Shown here piece after piece: positions 8,710 through 18,212 of a stretch of DNA of 64,000 nt. Numbering within the stretch: the first letter of the stretch is position 1; every line of letters starts with the position of its first letter. The stretch lies in the NCBI GenBank assembly GCA_041743975.1, contig JBGTLT010000200.1:11353-75352 (forward strand). The letters run 5' to 3'. The stretch comes from JTS-RE37 sp041743975 (GTDB lineage: Bacteria; Bacteroidota; Bacteroidia; Flavobacteriales; Flavobacteriaceae). Position numbers and translations under genes: made by a program. The notes beneath the pieces were generated by a model. That model was not told the DNA's origin, searched no databases, and worked only from the letters and a program-made list of their open reading frames with translations.

Positions 8710-9299
8710 GTTCATTCGAGAAACTTGAAGCTTTTTTTGCCAGGGAACATCCCTTTAAGGAGGGCATTGCTATCTTGCGGGAAATAGCACACAAGACAGA
8801 GTTGCAGGAATCGGTCAAATGGGGTGCCCCGGTATATACGGTTGATGGTAAAAATGTCCTGGGAATCATGGCATTCAAAAATCATTTTGGGGTATGGTTT
8901 TTTAATGGAGTCTTTTTGATCGACCCTAAACATGTCCTTGAAAATGCACAGGAGGGAAAGACAAAGGCCATGCGCCATTGGAAATTTAAAAGCGTGGATG
9001 AAATCGATAAATCAACGGTTCTTGCCTATATGAAGGAAGCAATAGAAAATCAAAAAACAGGCAGGGAGTTGAAACCGGACCGGAAAGCCGGGAAGGTTGT
9101 AATGCCCGATTTGCTGAAGGATACCCTCAGGGAAAACAAAATATTAAAAGTTGCATTTGATGCGCTGACCCCATTTAAACAACGGGAATTCTGCGAATAC
9201 CTTTCAGATGCCAAAATGCAGAAAACAAAAGTAGCCAGATTGGATAAGATTATTCCCATGATCGAAAATGGCGTTGGCCTCCATGATAGATTCCGGTAA
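8706..9299 (+). CDS. YdeI-like / DUF1801 domain protein
   Basis: A 197-aa protein with an N-terminal DUF1801 (YdhG-like) domain, seen in ESVKWGAPVYTV and MAFKNHFGVWFFNG, and a C-terminal basic helical segment typical of the YdeI / OmpD-associated family (PDLLKDTLREN, LTPFKQREFCEYL). Biochemical function is unknown; family members are linked by annotation to peptide or bacteriocin tolerance. It starts within the pepT stop codon (ATGA overlap), so the two are translationally coupled. Confidence 0.85.
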   Translation: MSSFEKLEAFFAREHPFKEGIAILREIAHKTELQESVKWGAPVYTVDGKNVLGIMAFKNHFGVWFFNGVFLIDPKHVLENAQEGKTKAMRHWKFKSVDEIDKSTVLAYMKEAIENQKTGRELKPDRKAGKVVMPDLLKDTLRENKILKVAFDALTPFKQREFCEYLSDAKMQKTKVARLDKIIPMIENGVGLHDRFR

Positions 9300-9422
9300 A
9301 AACCACTTAGGTAAGCTGCCCTAAAAAGCAGTATACTTCCCCCCCCCGGCATTCCAGACTATATTTCCACCAGGCAAGTGTCCTCGCAGCATGAGGGTAA
9401 TGCAGAAACCATTCCCTGTTGT

Positions 9423-10769
9423 TTACGCCGGTAATTCCCATCCGTTATGATAGGTGGCATCGAGATATTTGTTGGCCTCCCCATCCGTGAATTTCCCTTT
9501 CACGGCATCCCAGTACAAACGGTTGCCAGTCTTATATGCCACATTGCCCATATGGGATACCAGGGCAGCATCGTAGCCAATTTTTATCGGGGCATTCAGC
9601 TGTGAGGCATCCCTGCTTTTTACAGCCTCAATAAAATTCACGGTATGGAGGTCCAATCCATTGCCCTTATTCTGTTGTAAAGGCAGTGCTTCCATTTTGG
9701 GTATCCCTTCCTTGCCCCAACCCTGGAATTCCTTCTCCGGAATGACCTCCCAGCCATTTCGGTCCAATACCAGCGTGCCCATATTCCCGATAAATGCGAT
9801 TCCATGGTTCCTGCCGTAATTGCCCCCGTCAATCCCTGTAGCATGTTCCCAAAGGATGGAGAAATCATCAAATTCAAAGACAGTCTGCAGTGTATCCGGT
9901 GTCTCTGAAGCATCATTATGATATGCGAATTTCCCCCCCAGGGCCATTACCGATTTTGGGGTAGCTGCCTGCATCCCATAAAGGGCATAATCAATTAGGT
10001 GAACCCCCCAATCTGTCATTAGTCCGCCTGCATAATCCCAAAACCACCTGAAATTAAAATGGAAGCGGTTGGCATTGAAAGGACGTAAGGGTGCCGGGCC
10101 CAACCACATATTGTAATCTACCCCCTTGGGCGCTGCAGTATCGGGTTGCGGGGCAACGGGCTTCATCCATCCCTGGTAGGCCCAGGCCTTGGCCAGACGG
10201 ATAGGTCCCAATGCTCCGGAATGGACAAACTTTATGGCATCAACAAAATGGGGTTGGCTTCGTTGCCATTGCCCGATCTGTACCATCCGGTCACTGGCAT
10301 TAACAGTTTGGAGCATGATATTGCATTCCTGTATGGAATTGGCAATTGGTTTTTCACAGTAGACATCCTTCCCTGCTTTGAGGGAATCTATCAGCATCAG
10401 GCAATGCCAATGGTCCGGGGTGCCGATGACCACAATATCAATATCCTTATTTTCTAATAATATACGATAGTCCCCGTACCATTTTGGTTTCTTGATACCG
10501 GCCTTTTCAAGGTCGGCACTGCGTTGCTCTAAAACATTCTCATCCGGGTCACATAAGGCAACAATACTTACTTCGCTGATTTTCAAAAAGGACAGCAGGT
10601 CCGAAAATCCCATCCCATTACACCCGATCAATCCGGCATTGATCCGGTCATTGGGCCCCACCCTTTTCCGGATTTTGCCCAGCATCTCCAGGGGGAAAAT
10701 AGCTGCTGCACCGGCGCCTAATAAGGCCCGGGAGCTGTACTTTATAAACTTGCGCCGATCTGTATACAT
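9423..10769 (-). CDS. Tat-exported Gfo/Idh/MocA-family oxidoreductase
   Basis: A 448-aa NAD(P)-dependent oxidoreductase of the Gfo/Idh/MocA family, which acts on sugars or cyclitols. It begins with a twin-arginine signal (DRRKFIKYSSRALLGAGAAA), so it is probably folded with its cofactor and then moved to the periplasm. The Rossmann motif GLIGCNGMG is near residue 47 and the catalytic-Lys motif YCEKPIA near residue 135; HWHC and WGVHLID follow. Many Bacteroidetes carry such exported members next to carbohydrate loci, but here it stands alone behind the yajC terminator. Substrate unknown. Confidence 0.88.
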   Translation of the reverse strand: MYTDRRKFIKYSSRALLGAGAAAIFPLEMLGKIRKRVGPNDRINAGLIGCNGMGFSDLLSFLKISEVSIVALCDPDENVLEQRSADLEKAGIKKPKWYGDYRILLENKDIDIVVIGTPDHWHCLMLIDSLKAGKDVYCEKPIANSIQECNIMLQTVNASDRMVQIGQWQRSQPHFVDAIKFVHSGALGPIRLAKAWAYQGWMKPVAPQPDTAAPKGVDYNMWLGPAPLRPFNANRFHFNFRWFWDYAGGLMTDWGVHLIDYALYGMQAATPKSVMALGGKFAYHNDASETPDTLQTVFEFDDFSILWEHATGIDGGNYGRNHGIAFIGNMGTLVLDRNGWEVIPEKEFQGWGKEGIPKMEALPLQQNKGNGLDLHTVNFIEAVKSRDASQLNAPIKIGYDAALVSHMGNVAYKTGNRLYWDAVKGKFTDGEANKYLDATYHNGWELPA

Positions 10770-10823
10770 GATGTATTATTTAAATGAAGCATTAATATAC
10801 AGTTTTTATAGCAAAATCCGGCC

Positions 10824-10853
10824 AAAAAAAAACACCGGCAATGCCAGTGTTTT
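10824..10853 (-). terminator. Rho-independent terminator of the nusB-DUF1573-yajC operon
   Basis: On the minus strand AAAACACTGGC-ATT-GCCGGTGTTTT forms an 11-bp stem with one G-U pair and is followed by a long T-run. It lies about 20 nt after the yajC stop. Confidence 0.8.
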
Positions 10854-10874
10854 AGGTAAGGTTGAAGGATTCTG

Positions 10875-11162
10875 CTATTTCTCCTTTGGAGGGTTTAATT
10901 TTTTGCTCATTTCCATGGAAATGGCAGTCCTGTCGAATTTAAGCCTCCCTGCCATAGTTTCTATAATGCAGGAAAAATCACTGTCATTCAGCTCCACTAT
11001 TTTCCCGTGAAGGCCGCTTTTGGTAATGATCTTATCCCCTTTTTTCAATTCCTGCGCAAACTTCTTTTCATCTTTTGACCGTTTCATTTGCGGACGAATC
11101 ATAAAAAAATATGCTACTACAAAAATCAGCAGCATTGGTAAAAACTGGCTTATATCACCCAT
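10875..11162 (-). CDS. yajC: YajC, Sec translocase accessory subunit
   Basis: A 95-aa inner-membrane protein that associates with SecDF and the SecYEG translocon. It has one N-terminal membrane helix (FLPMLLIFVVAYFFMIRPQMKRSK) followed by the usual cytoplasmic small beta-rich domain with GDKIITKSGLHGKIVEL. It is the last gene of a three-gene minus-strand operon: 15 bp after the DUF1573 gene and ended by a strong terminator. Confidence 0.93.
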   Translation of the reverse strand: MGDISQFLPMLLIFVVAYFFMIRPQMKRSKDEKKFAQELKKGDKIITKSGLHGKIVELNDSDFSCIIETMAGRLKFDRTAISMEMSKKLNPPKEK

Positions 11163-11177
11163 AATTCCTTTTGTGTC

Positions 11178-11663
11178 TTAATTTTTAACCGGGCCAACAG
11201 CCGCGGTACCTGCAGCGGGTTTTGGATTTACAAATGCTTTGATCCTCAATATTTCAGTGCCCTTTTCAGTGTTGGCATTCACTGTAATGCTTTTGGTTAC
11301 CTGATTTTGTCCTGTCCCGTTAAATTTAACCAGTAACTCCCCTGTATCACCTGGGGCTATTGGGGTATTTTTTGGATATTCGGGTATGGTACAACCACAG
11401 GAACTGGTTGCATTGGTTATAATCAGCGGAGCATTTCCCGTATTGGTAAACTTAAAAACAGTTTCCTGCGGGCTTCCCTGGGCAATTGTTCCAAAATCGT
11501 GTTCCGATTTATCAAATGTCATTACGGGGAGGTTCTTCGCCGCAACATCCCGATCCTTTGCAACTTCCACATTGGCTGTATCAATTTTGCTGGACGCCTT
11601 TTCTTTACAGGAAACAAACGCGAGAACCGCTACCACACTGAATGCTAATACTATTCTTTTCAT
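11178..11663 (-). CDS. DUF1573 lipoprotein
   Basis: A 161-aa lipoprotein with a lipobox ending FVSC (Cys near residue 19) and a DUF1573 immunoglobulin-like domain: FDKSEHDFGTIAQGSP, VFKFTNTGNAPLII, the hallmark SSCGCT, and PGDTGELLVKFNGTG. The function is unknown. Its place between nusB and yajC is a conserved arrangement in Flavobacteria. A Pro/Ala-rich tail closes the protein. Confidence 0.88.
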   Translation of the reverse strand: MKRIVLAFSVVAVLAFVSCKEKASSKIDTANVEVAKDRDVAAKNLPVMTFDKSEHDFGTIAQGSPQETVFKFTNTGNAPLIITNATSSCGCTIPEYPKNTPIAPGDTGELLVKFNGTGQNQVTKSITVNANTEKGTEILRIKAFVNPKPAAGTAAVGPVKN

Positions 11664-11708
11664 TTTATCAAATTTTAATAATTCGGAGCAAAATTAAACA
11701 ATAATTTT

Positions 11709-12656
11709 TTATAATAACCCGCGGCCGGTTTTTTTAAGTTTTCCTTCCGTTTTATATTCCTTTACAAGTTTATCCAATATCCCGTTAATAAAGATGCTGC
11801 TCTTGGGTGTGGAGTATTCCTTGGCAATTTCAAGGTATTCATTAATGGTCACCCTTTCCGGGATGGAAGGAAAATTCAATAATTCACAAATGGCCATTTT
11901 CAGCAGAATGGCATCTATATCAGCTATACGATCCTTGTCCCAATTTGGTGTCTTCCCTTCAATTTCAGTAACCAGGGCGGTATTGTTGAGCAGGGTCTTT
12001 CTCAGGAGTTTTCTCGCGAAATCAAGGTCTTCCTGGTCCTTTAGCAATTGTGGCAGGAAGAAGGATTCCGGCTGATTTTTCTTCAGTTTTTTTAATTGTT
12101 TCAGGATAAAGGTATTGACGAGTGGGATATCGTCTACCCAGGTAAGCTTATCATCCTCATAGTACTCATATATTTTTTCGTTGGGTGCGATCACCTCTTT
12201 GAACAAATCAACAATCAGGTTCTTATCCTCCTCGTACGTACTGGAAGCCTGGGACATATACCGGTCATATAGGGTACTGGAAACTATCTCCTTATATACT
12301 ATTTTTACATATTCTTCATTGAGGTACCAATTCTTCAATTTCCGGCGTTTCAGCTCATCTCCCAATTGGCTGTTGCCGGCGATTTGCAGGAAAACCCTGT
12401 TATTCAAAAACTTTTCCTGGTCCGGGTAGCTATCGGATGCCGTGGCGACATATTTCTTGGAGGAGTGATTTACATGCTTTTCCGCCATCTGGTGGAGTTC
12501 ACGTAATAGACTGAGGATGAGGAGATATAATGTAAAGGTGTTCTCAATGCTTAATTTTAAAAATTCTTCCTGCTTGTCCAGGGAATCATCTGCCGACTGT
12601 GTAAGTGCATATATACACTGCATTACTTTTACCCGGATATGCCTTCTTGTAAGCAT
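11709..12656 (-). CDS. nusB: NusB transcription antitermination factor, extended form
   Basis: NusB pairs with S10/NusE to support antitermination on rRNA operons. The C-terminal third is classic NusB: KDRIADIDAILLKMAICELL, then PERVTINEYLEIAKEYS and the following SSIFINGILDKLV. The start (LTRRHIRVKVMQCIYAL) is also canonical. At 315 aa it is about twice the length of the E. coli protein because of a central helical insertion, a form I know from Bacteroidetes. It is first in the nusB-DUF1573-yajC operon. Confidence 0.92.
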   Translation of the reverse strand: MLTRRHIRVKVMQCIYALTQSADDSLDKQEEFLKLSIENTFTLYLLILSLLRELHQMAEKHVNHSSKKYVATASDSYPDQEKFLNNRVFLQIAGNSQLGDELKRRKLKNWYLNEEYVKIVYKEIVSSTLYDRYMSQASSTYEEDKNLIVDLFKEVIAPNEKIYEYYEDDKLTWVDDIPLVNTFILKQLKKLKKNQPESFFLPQLLKDQEDLDFARKLLRKTLLNNTALVTEIEGKTPNWDKDRIADIDAILLKMAICELLNFPSIPERVTINEYLEIAKEYSTPKSSIFINGILDKLVKEYKTEGKLKKTGRGLL

Positions 12657-12696
12657 TTTAAAAGAACATTAGTTTCATCGAATGAATATAACTCCG

Positions 12697-12704
12697 CAAA
12701 AATA
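12697..12704 (-). promoter_or_regulatory. nusB -7 box
   Basis: The minus strand reads TATTTTTG, a full TAnnTTTG match 41 nt upstream of the nusB start codon. Confidence 0.5.
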
Positions 12705-12862
12705 GTATTATATTTTATATCCGAAAGGTTTTAGGGAGTTCTTTGTATGCAATTAAAGGTATTGCCTACCCGTTTGTTTTACCTTTTTTTGACCTTCCAT
12801 CTGAGGGTTAAGCAGGGTCACTACTTATCAGTTTTATAACATTTCGTTTCGGGCCAATCCGC

Positions 12863-12870
12863 TATCTTTG
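12863..12870 (+). promoter_or_regulatory. ABC exporter -7 box
   Basis: TATCTTTG matches TAnnTTTG and lies 39 nt before the ATG at 12910. Confidence 0.5.
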
Positions 12871-12909
12871 CGCAACCCGGTATTATCCATCCAATTGCTG
12901 ACCAACTGA

Positions 12910-14664
12910 ATGAAGGAGCTTAAACATCTCAATAAATACTTTAAAAAATATTGGTTTAAACTGCTGATAGGCATCATCATTACAATAATTGCCCGTATTT
13001 TTCAGCTGGTAATGCCCTCGTATGTTAAAAAGTCCATCGAGGTAGTTGAGAACTATTTTGCCAATAAAATAGAGGAACCCGCGGCCCGGGATCTTTTAAT
13101 GGAATATATCCTCATCATCGTCGGAGCAGCACTGCTTTCAGGATTTTTCACTTTCCTGATGAGACAGACCATAATCAATGTTTCCCGCTATATTGAATTT
13201 GACCTCAAGAATGAGATCTTCGACCATTACCAGTTCCTCAACCTCAATTTTTACAAGAAGAACCGAACCGGGGACCTCATGAACCGTATCAGTGAGGATG
13301 TCAGCCAGGTGCGGCAATATGCGGGTCCGGCCATTATGTACGGGATCCAGACACTGACACTTTTCATTTGCCTTATCCCACTAATGTTCATCAAGGCACC
13401 AACCATAGCGTTTTATTCCTTGCTGCCCCTCCCGGTGTTATCCGTCCTCATCTATATGATCAGTAAGATCATCCACAGGAGAAGTACCAGAGTGCAGCAA
13501 TTCCTGTCAACCCTTTCCACTTTTGCACAGGAATCCTTTTCCGGGATTTCGGTGATAAAGGCATACGGACTCGAACCCAATATCAATGTGGAAATGAAGG
13601 CGCTTGCCATAGATGGAAGGAATAAAAGTATGGATCTTGCCAAAGTGGATGCCTGGTTCTTCCCCCTGATGGTCCTGCTGATCGGGATCAGCAATATTTT
13701 CGTGATCTATGTCGGGGGCAGCCAGTATATCAATGGTGAAATTGATTCCGTCGGCACCATTGCCGAATTTATATTATATGTCAATATGCTGACATGGCCG
13801 GTGGCCATTGTGGGGTGGCTCACATCCCTGGTACAGCGTGCGGAGGCATCCCAGAAAAGGATCAATGAATTTTTAAACGAACAACCATCAATTGTAAATA
13901 ACAGGGCGGAACACACCCCCATCAAGGGGAAGATTGAATTTAGGAACGTGACATTTACCTATGAGGATACCAATATCACGGCATTAAAGGATATCTCTTT
14001 TACAATAGAGGCCAGGGAAACCGTTGCCTTTATCGGAAAAACCGGTTCCGGAAAATCCACGATACTGGATTTGGTTGCCCGGCTCTATGATGCAGGTTCA
14101 GGGCAAATCCTGATAGACGATACTCCCATTGAGGCATTGAATTTAAATAGCCTGCGCTCCGCTATCGGGGCGGTTCCACAGGACGCTTTTTTGTTTTCAG
14201 ATACCATCAGGAATAATATCAAGTTCGGGAAGGAGAATGCAACGGAGGCTGAGATCATTGCAATGGCAAAACAAGCAGTGGTTCATGAGAATATCATGGG
14301 GTTCGCCAACCAATACGATACCATCCTGGGCGAAAGGGGAATCACTCTCAGCGGAGGCCAGAAACAACGGGTCTCCATAGCCCGTGCCCTCCTTAAAGAT
14401 CCTGAGATATATCTCTTTGATGATTGTTTGTCCGCGGTAGATACCGAAACTGAAGAAGCCATCCTCAATAACCTCAAAAAAGCATCCCGAAACAGGACAA
14501 CACTTATCGTAAGCCACAGGGTTTCTTCCGTCAAAAATGCGGACAAAATAATTGTCCTGGCAGATGGCAGGGTTTTACAGGAGGGTAGCCATGAGTCATT
14601 AATTACCATGGATGGCTATTATAAAGAGCTTTATTTCAATCAGCTATCTGAGAAAGAAAACTAG
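12910..14664 (+). CDS. ABC exporter, fused permease and ATPase (MsbA-like)
   Basis: A 584-aa type IV ABC exporter half-transporter: six membrane helices in the first 320 residues and a C-terminal nucleotide-binding domain. Walker A is GKTGSGKST near residue 376, the signature LSGGQKQR near 479, and the D-loop SAVD near 507. The residue after Walker B, normally the catalytic Glu, is Asp here (LFDDCLSAVD), as in the degenerate site of some heterodimeric exporters. No partner half-transporter gene is adjacent. Substrate unknown: lipids, peptides or drugs. Monocistronic, or followed by the DUF3276 gene from its own promoter. Confidence 0.9.
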   Translation: MKELKHLNKYFKKYWFKLLIGIIITIIARIFQLVMPSYVKKSIEVVENYFANKIEEPAARDLLMEYILIIVGAALLSGFFTFLMRQTIINVSRYIEFDLKNEIFDHYQFLNLNFYKKNRTGDLMNRISEDVSQVRQYAGPAIMYGIQTLTLFICLIPLMFIKAPTIAFYSLLPLPVLSVLIYMISKIIHRRSTRVQQFLSTLSTFAQESFSGISVIKAYGLEPNINVEMKALAIDGRNKSMDLAKVDAWFFPLMVLLIGISNIFVIYVGGSQYINGEIDSVGTIAEFILYVNMLTWPVAIVGWLTSLVQRAEASQKRINEFLNEQPSIVNNRAEHTPIKGKIEFRNVTFTYEDTNITALKDISFTIEARETVAFIGKTGSGKSTILDLVARLYDAGSGQILIDDTPIEALNLNSLRSAIGAVPQDAFLFSDTIRNNIKFGKENATEAEIIAMAKQAVVHENIMGFANQYDTILGERGITLSGGQKQRVSIARALLKDPEIYLFDDCLSAVDTETEEAILNNLKKASRNRTTLIVSHRVSSVKNADKIIVLADGRVLQEGSHESLITMDGYYKELYFNQLSEKEN

Positions 14665-14671
14665 AAAAATG

Positions 14672-14702
14672 TTGTTACATTGGCTTTTTTTTCACATTTT
14701 TG
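14672..14702 (+). promoter_or_regulatory. Possible DUF3276 promoter
   Basis: TTG at 14672-14674 and CATTTTTG at 14695-14702 (one mismatch to TAnnTTTG) are 20 nt apart and 40 nt before the next gene. Confidence 0.35.
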
Positions 14703-14742
14703 GAGTTACAATGCATATAACTAAGAACTAGAACCAGACGAA

Positions 14743-15114
14743 ATGAGTGAAAAAGAATTAATGGATCAGGAAGAGATTTTCTCCAAAGTTTTAAGGGCAG
14801 GAAGACGGACCTATTTTTTTGACGTAAGGAGCACCAAAGCCGGTGATTATTACCTTACGATTACCGAGAGTAAAAAATTCACCCATGACGATGGTTCCTT
14901 CCATTATAAAAAGCACAAGATCTACTTATATAAAGAAGATTTTCAATCATTCAGGGAGTATATGGAAGAAATGATGGATTATATAATTGATGAGAAAGGA
15001 AGGGAAGTCATCTCAGAGCGGCACCAAAGTGATTATAAGAAAGAGGAACCATCTGAAAATGGGGAAGTAACCTCAACAGGGAGTTTCACGGATGTCGATT
15101 TCGATGATATATAG
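14743..15114 (+). CDS. DUF3276 / PUR-domain protein
   Basis: A 123-aa acidic-tailed protein of the DUF3276 family, a Bacteroidetes and spirochaete relative of the PUR-alpha nucleic-acid-binding fold. The PUR repeat is visible in VLRAGRRTYFFDVRSTKAGDY, YLTITESKK, and HKIYLYKEDFQSFREYMEEM. Spirochaete and Bacteroides homologues bind single-stranded nucleic acid, so a DNA- or RNA-binding role is likely. The gene ends at a strong terminator 26 nt downstream. Confidence 0.88.
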   Translation: MSEKELMDQEEIFSKVLRAGRRTYFFDVRSTKAGDYYLTITESKKFTHDDGSFHYKKHKIYLYKEDFQSFREYMEEMMDYIIDEKGREVISERHQSDYKKEEPSENGEVTSTGSFTDVDFDDI

Positions 15115-15140
15115 TATCGTACAAGCCGGTTAACAAACGC

Positions 15141-15169
15141 AACGACCTTACAAAAAGAGGTCGTTTTTT
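15141..15169 (+). terminator. Terminator after the DUF3276 gene
   Basis: AACGACCT and AGGTCGTT form a perfect 8-bp stem around a nine-base loop and are followed by a T-run. Confidence 0.85.
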
Positions 15170-15257
15170 ATTGCCCACATTACCATTACCTCTTTCCGTA
15201 TGTGTGCTGAAAAAAATCTGTCTAACGGTGTTCAAATACCAAACTTTATTGCCATTT

Positions 15258-17783
15258 ATGAAAAATATCCCTTTGCTGCTATTATTCTCAGCCTTTCAAA
15301 CCCTTATCGGACAGGATTCCCTTGACCTCAGTTACTATCTTCCGAAAGGGATCAGTTATGATGAAAATATTCCCAAACCTTCTGAAATCATCGGCCATGA
15401 AGTAGGGGAATGGCATGTTACACATGATAAACTGATGTACTATATGCAGACATTGGCCACGGTAAGCGACCGTATTACCCTGGAAAACAGGGGCACTACT
15501 TTTGAAGGACGGCCCATTTTATTGCTTACTATTACTGCCCAAAAAAACCATGGCAACCTGGAACAGATACGGCAGGACCACCTCGCCCTGTCTGAAAAGA
15601 ACGGTGGCAACTCTGGGTTGGAAACAATGCCCATTGTAGTGTACCAGGGCTTTTCAATACATGGGAACGAACCCAGTGGTGCCAATGCAGGATTGGCATA
15701 TGCCTATTACCTTGCGGCAGCCCAGGGCCCGGAAATTGATGCTTTGCTTGAGAATGTGGTCATTCTTATGGATCCTTCCTTTAACCCGGATGGCCTTCAA
15801 AGGTTCGCATATTGGGCCAACACCAATAAAAGTATCCACCTCAATTCGGACAATAACGAACGGGAGTACCATGAGGTCTGGCCGGGCGGAAGAACTAATC
15901 ATTACTGGTTTGACATGAACAGGGACTGGCTTCCCGTGCAGCTGCCGGAAAGCCGTGCGAGGTTAAAAACATTCCACAAATGGCTTCCCAATATTTTGAC
16001 AGACCACCATGAAATGGGTACCAATTCCACCTTTTTCTTCCAGCCCGGGGAACCTACAAGGGTACATCCCTTAACCCCTCAACTAAATCAGGAACTTACG
16101 GCAGAGATTGGGACCTACCACGCCACAGCATTCGATAATATTGGTTCCCTCTACTATTCGGAAGAAGATTATGACGATTACTATTATGGCAAAGGATCCA
16201 CTTTCCCGGACATCAATGGAAGCATTGGCATTTTGTTTGAACAGGCGAGTTCAAGAGGGCATATCCAGGAAAGTGAAAACGGGTTGCTCACCTTTCCCTT
16301 TACCATACGGAATCAATTTACAGCCGCATTATCTACATTGGAAGCCGCCCGGAATATGCGCACCAAATTACTGGCCTACCAGCGCGACTTTTACAAGGAG
16401 GCACGAATTGATTCACAAAAAAGCAAGACCAAATCAATAGTTTTTGGCGATAGCAAGGACGCTGCCAAAACGTGGCACCTGGCGGAGATACTGGACCGGC
16501 AGCATATTCAATTTAATGAGCTGGCCGGCGACTCGGTAATCAATGGGAAAACATTTGCAAAAGGTTATAGTTATGTAGTACCCATGGACCAGAAGAACTA
16601 CAAACTCATACAGGCTATGTTTGAAAAAAGGACCACCTTTACAGACAGCCTCTTCTATGACATATCCGCATGGACGTTCCCGCTTGCATTCAATGTGGAT
16701 TATGCTGAAATACCATCAGTGGCAAATGCCGGGGAAGCCATTTCCGATCTTAAACCGCTTACGGGTTCTATTACAGGGGCTTCTGCGTATGCGTACCTTT
16801 TTGAATGGCATGAATACTATACCCCAAAAGCCCTCGACAGGATCCTGAACAAAGGGATACGGGCCAAGGTGGCCAAATCCCCGTTTATACTGGACGGAAG
16901 AACCTATGATTATGGAACCGTTATGATCCCGGTCCAAAACCAGGATATGGCCGGGGGGGAACTACACAAATTCCTCCAGGAGGTAGCGAAGGAATGTTAT
17001 TTGGATATTGTCTCGGTTGGCACTGGTTCGACAAACGGGATCGACCTGGGCAGCAGTGACTTCGACCCGCTTATAAAACAGAAGGTAGCCCTTATTGTCG
17101 GAACCGGAATCCAGGCCAGTGATGCAGGAGAGATATGGCATTTATTCGATACGCGTTATGATATGAAGATCACAAAGATCGATACGGAATATTTTAAAAA
17201 TACCGATATCAGCAGTTATACAGATATTATCATACCCAACACAAGGGGCAGTTCGGCCCTGGATAAGAAGGATGCAGAAAAATTAGGTGCATGGGTAAAA
17301 TCCGGCGGTTCGTTAATTGGCTACACTGGTGTGGCCAACTGGGCCGATAAAAATGAAATAGTGAAGCTAAAATTTAAAAAAGATTCCCTGGTTGCCCGGA
17401 ATATATCCTATGAACAACGCCAGGATTTTCTGGGGGCACAGGAGACGGGAGGGGCCATATTTGAAGCCAAACTGGATCGCTCCCACCCTATTAACTTTGG
17501 GTATAAGAATGAAAGGCTGGCCCTCTTCAGAAATTCGAATGTATACCTGGAACCGGACAACAACAGCTATAATAATCCCATTCAGTATACTGACAACCCA
17601 TTGCTCAGCGGCTATATTTCCGAAGAAAATGCCCAACTGATCAAAAACAGCATTCCCTTTACTGCCAGGCGGGTCGGGAAAGGCCGTGTAATCCTTTTTA
17701 CAGACAATACCAATTTCAGGGCTTTCTGGTACGGAACGAACAAACTTCTGATGAATGCCATCTTTTTTGGGCACATGATGTAA
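15258..17783 (+). CDS. Secreted M14 zinc carboxypeptidase with GATase-like C-terminal region
   Basis: An exported 841-aa metallocarboxypeptidase. After a signal peptide (MKNIPLLLLFSAFQTLIGQ) comes an M14 peptidase domain: zinc motif IHGNEPSGANAG (HxxE near residue 136), the second zinc His in DHHEMG near 254, and the catalytic Glu in GILFEQASSRGH near 330. The C-terminal third (VALIVGTGIQASDAGEIWHLFD onward, IIIPNTRGS, KSGGSLIGYTG) resembles a class I amidotransferase-like fold found in this M14 subgroup. The ATG at 15258 is preferred over the in-frame TTG at 15171, which would place 29 residues before the signal peptide and lies on the preceding terminator. Likely feeds on extracellular peptides. 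Confidence 0.88.
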   Translation: MKNIPLLLLFSAFQTLIGQDSLDLSYYLPKGISYDENIPKPSEIIGHEVGEWHVTHDKLMYYMQTLATVSDRITLENRGTTFEGRPILLLTITAQKNHGNLEQIRQDHLALSEKNGGNSGLETMPIVVYQGFSIHGNEPSGANAGLAYAYYLAAAQGPEIDALLENVVILMDPSFNPDGLQRFAYWANTNKSIHLNSDNNEREYHEVWPGGRTNHYWFDMNRDWLPVQLPESRARLKTFHKWLPNILTDHHEMGTNSTFFFQPGEPTRVHPLTPQLNQELTAEIGTYHATAFDNIGSLYYSEEDYDDYYYGKGSTFPDINGSIGILFEQASSRGHIQESENGLLTFPFTIRNQFTAALSTLEAARNMRTKLLAYQRDFYKEARIDSQKSKTKSIVFGDSKDAAKTWHLAEILDRQHIQFNELAGDSVINGKTFAKGYSYVVPMDQKNYKLIQAMFEKRTTFTDSLFYDISAWTFPLAFNVDYAEIPSVANAGEAISDLKPLTGSITGASAYAYLFEWHEYYTPKALDRILNKGIRAKVAKSPFILDGRTYDYGTVMIPVQNQDMAGGELHKFLQEVAKECYLDIVSVGTGSTNGIDLGSSDFDPLIKQKVALIVGTGIQASDAGEIWHLFDTRYDMKITKIDTEYFKNTDISSYTDIIIPNTRGSSALDKKDAEKLGAWVKSGGSLIGYTGVANWADKNEIVKLKFKKDSLVARNISYEQRQDFLGAQETGGAIFEAKLDRSHPINFGYKNERLALFRNSNVYLEPDNNSYNNPIQYTDNPLLSGYISEENAQLIKNSIPFTARRVGKGRVILFTDNTNFRAFWYGTNKLLMNAIFFGHMM

Positions 17784-17843
17784 GTTTGAAATGACCCTGT
17801 TTCGCGCGGTTGCTTTTGAAGGGTGGCTTAATTACAGCTGCCT

Positions 17844-18206
17844 TCAGGATGCGTCCATCTGTTGCGACAGCCTGTATTGCACCATCCGGGTTATCAGATC
17901 GAGCGGCATGGGAACCCCCAATGGGAATTGTACGGATCCCTTTCCCGTTTTGTAGGCAGACAGTTCTTTCTTAAAGGCCTCCGCTGCCACCGGGGTAGGA
18001 TAAAGTCCGATATGGTTCTTAAATCCGGCAAAATGGACCAGGTTCCTGCCATTGAGTTTAAAGGTCGGGATACCATAGCTGATCGTTTCATCGGCCTGCG
18101 GAACCAACTTGCGTATGGTGTGTCGGACCGCTTCCAAATCCTTTCGAACAGGTTCCGGAAATTCCGCGATATAGGCGTCAATAGTTATAGGTTTGGATGT
18201 TGCCAT
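17844..18206 (-). CDS. DUF1801 domain protein
   Basis: A 120-aa DUF1801 (YdhG-like) protein, recognised by IDAYIAEFPEPVRKDLEAVR, the ADETISYGIPTFKL stretch and FAGFKNHIGLYP. The fold is a small alpha/beta domain of unknown function; some annotations tie it to iron handling, which I cannot support. It follows the VOC-family gene by 6 bp on the same strand, so the two form an operon. Confidence 0.85.
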   Translation of the reverse strand: MATSKPITIDAYIAEFPEPVRKDLEAVRHTIRKLVPQADETISYGIPTFKLNGRNLVHFAGFKNHIGLYPTPVAAEAFKKELSAYKTGKGSVQFPLGVPMPLDLITRMVQYRLSQQMDAS

Positions 18207-18212
18207 ATACTT

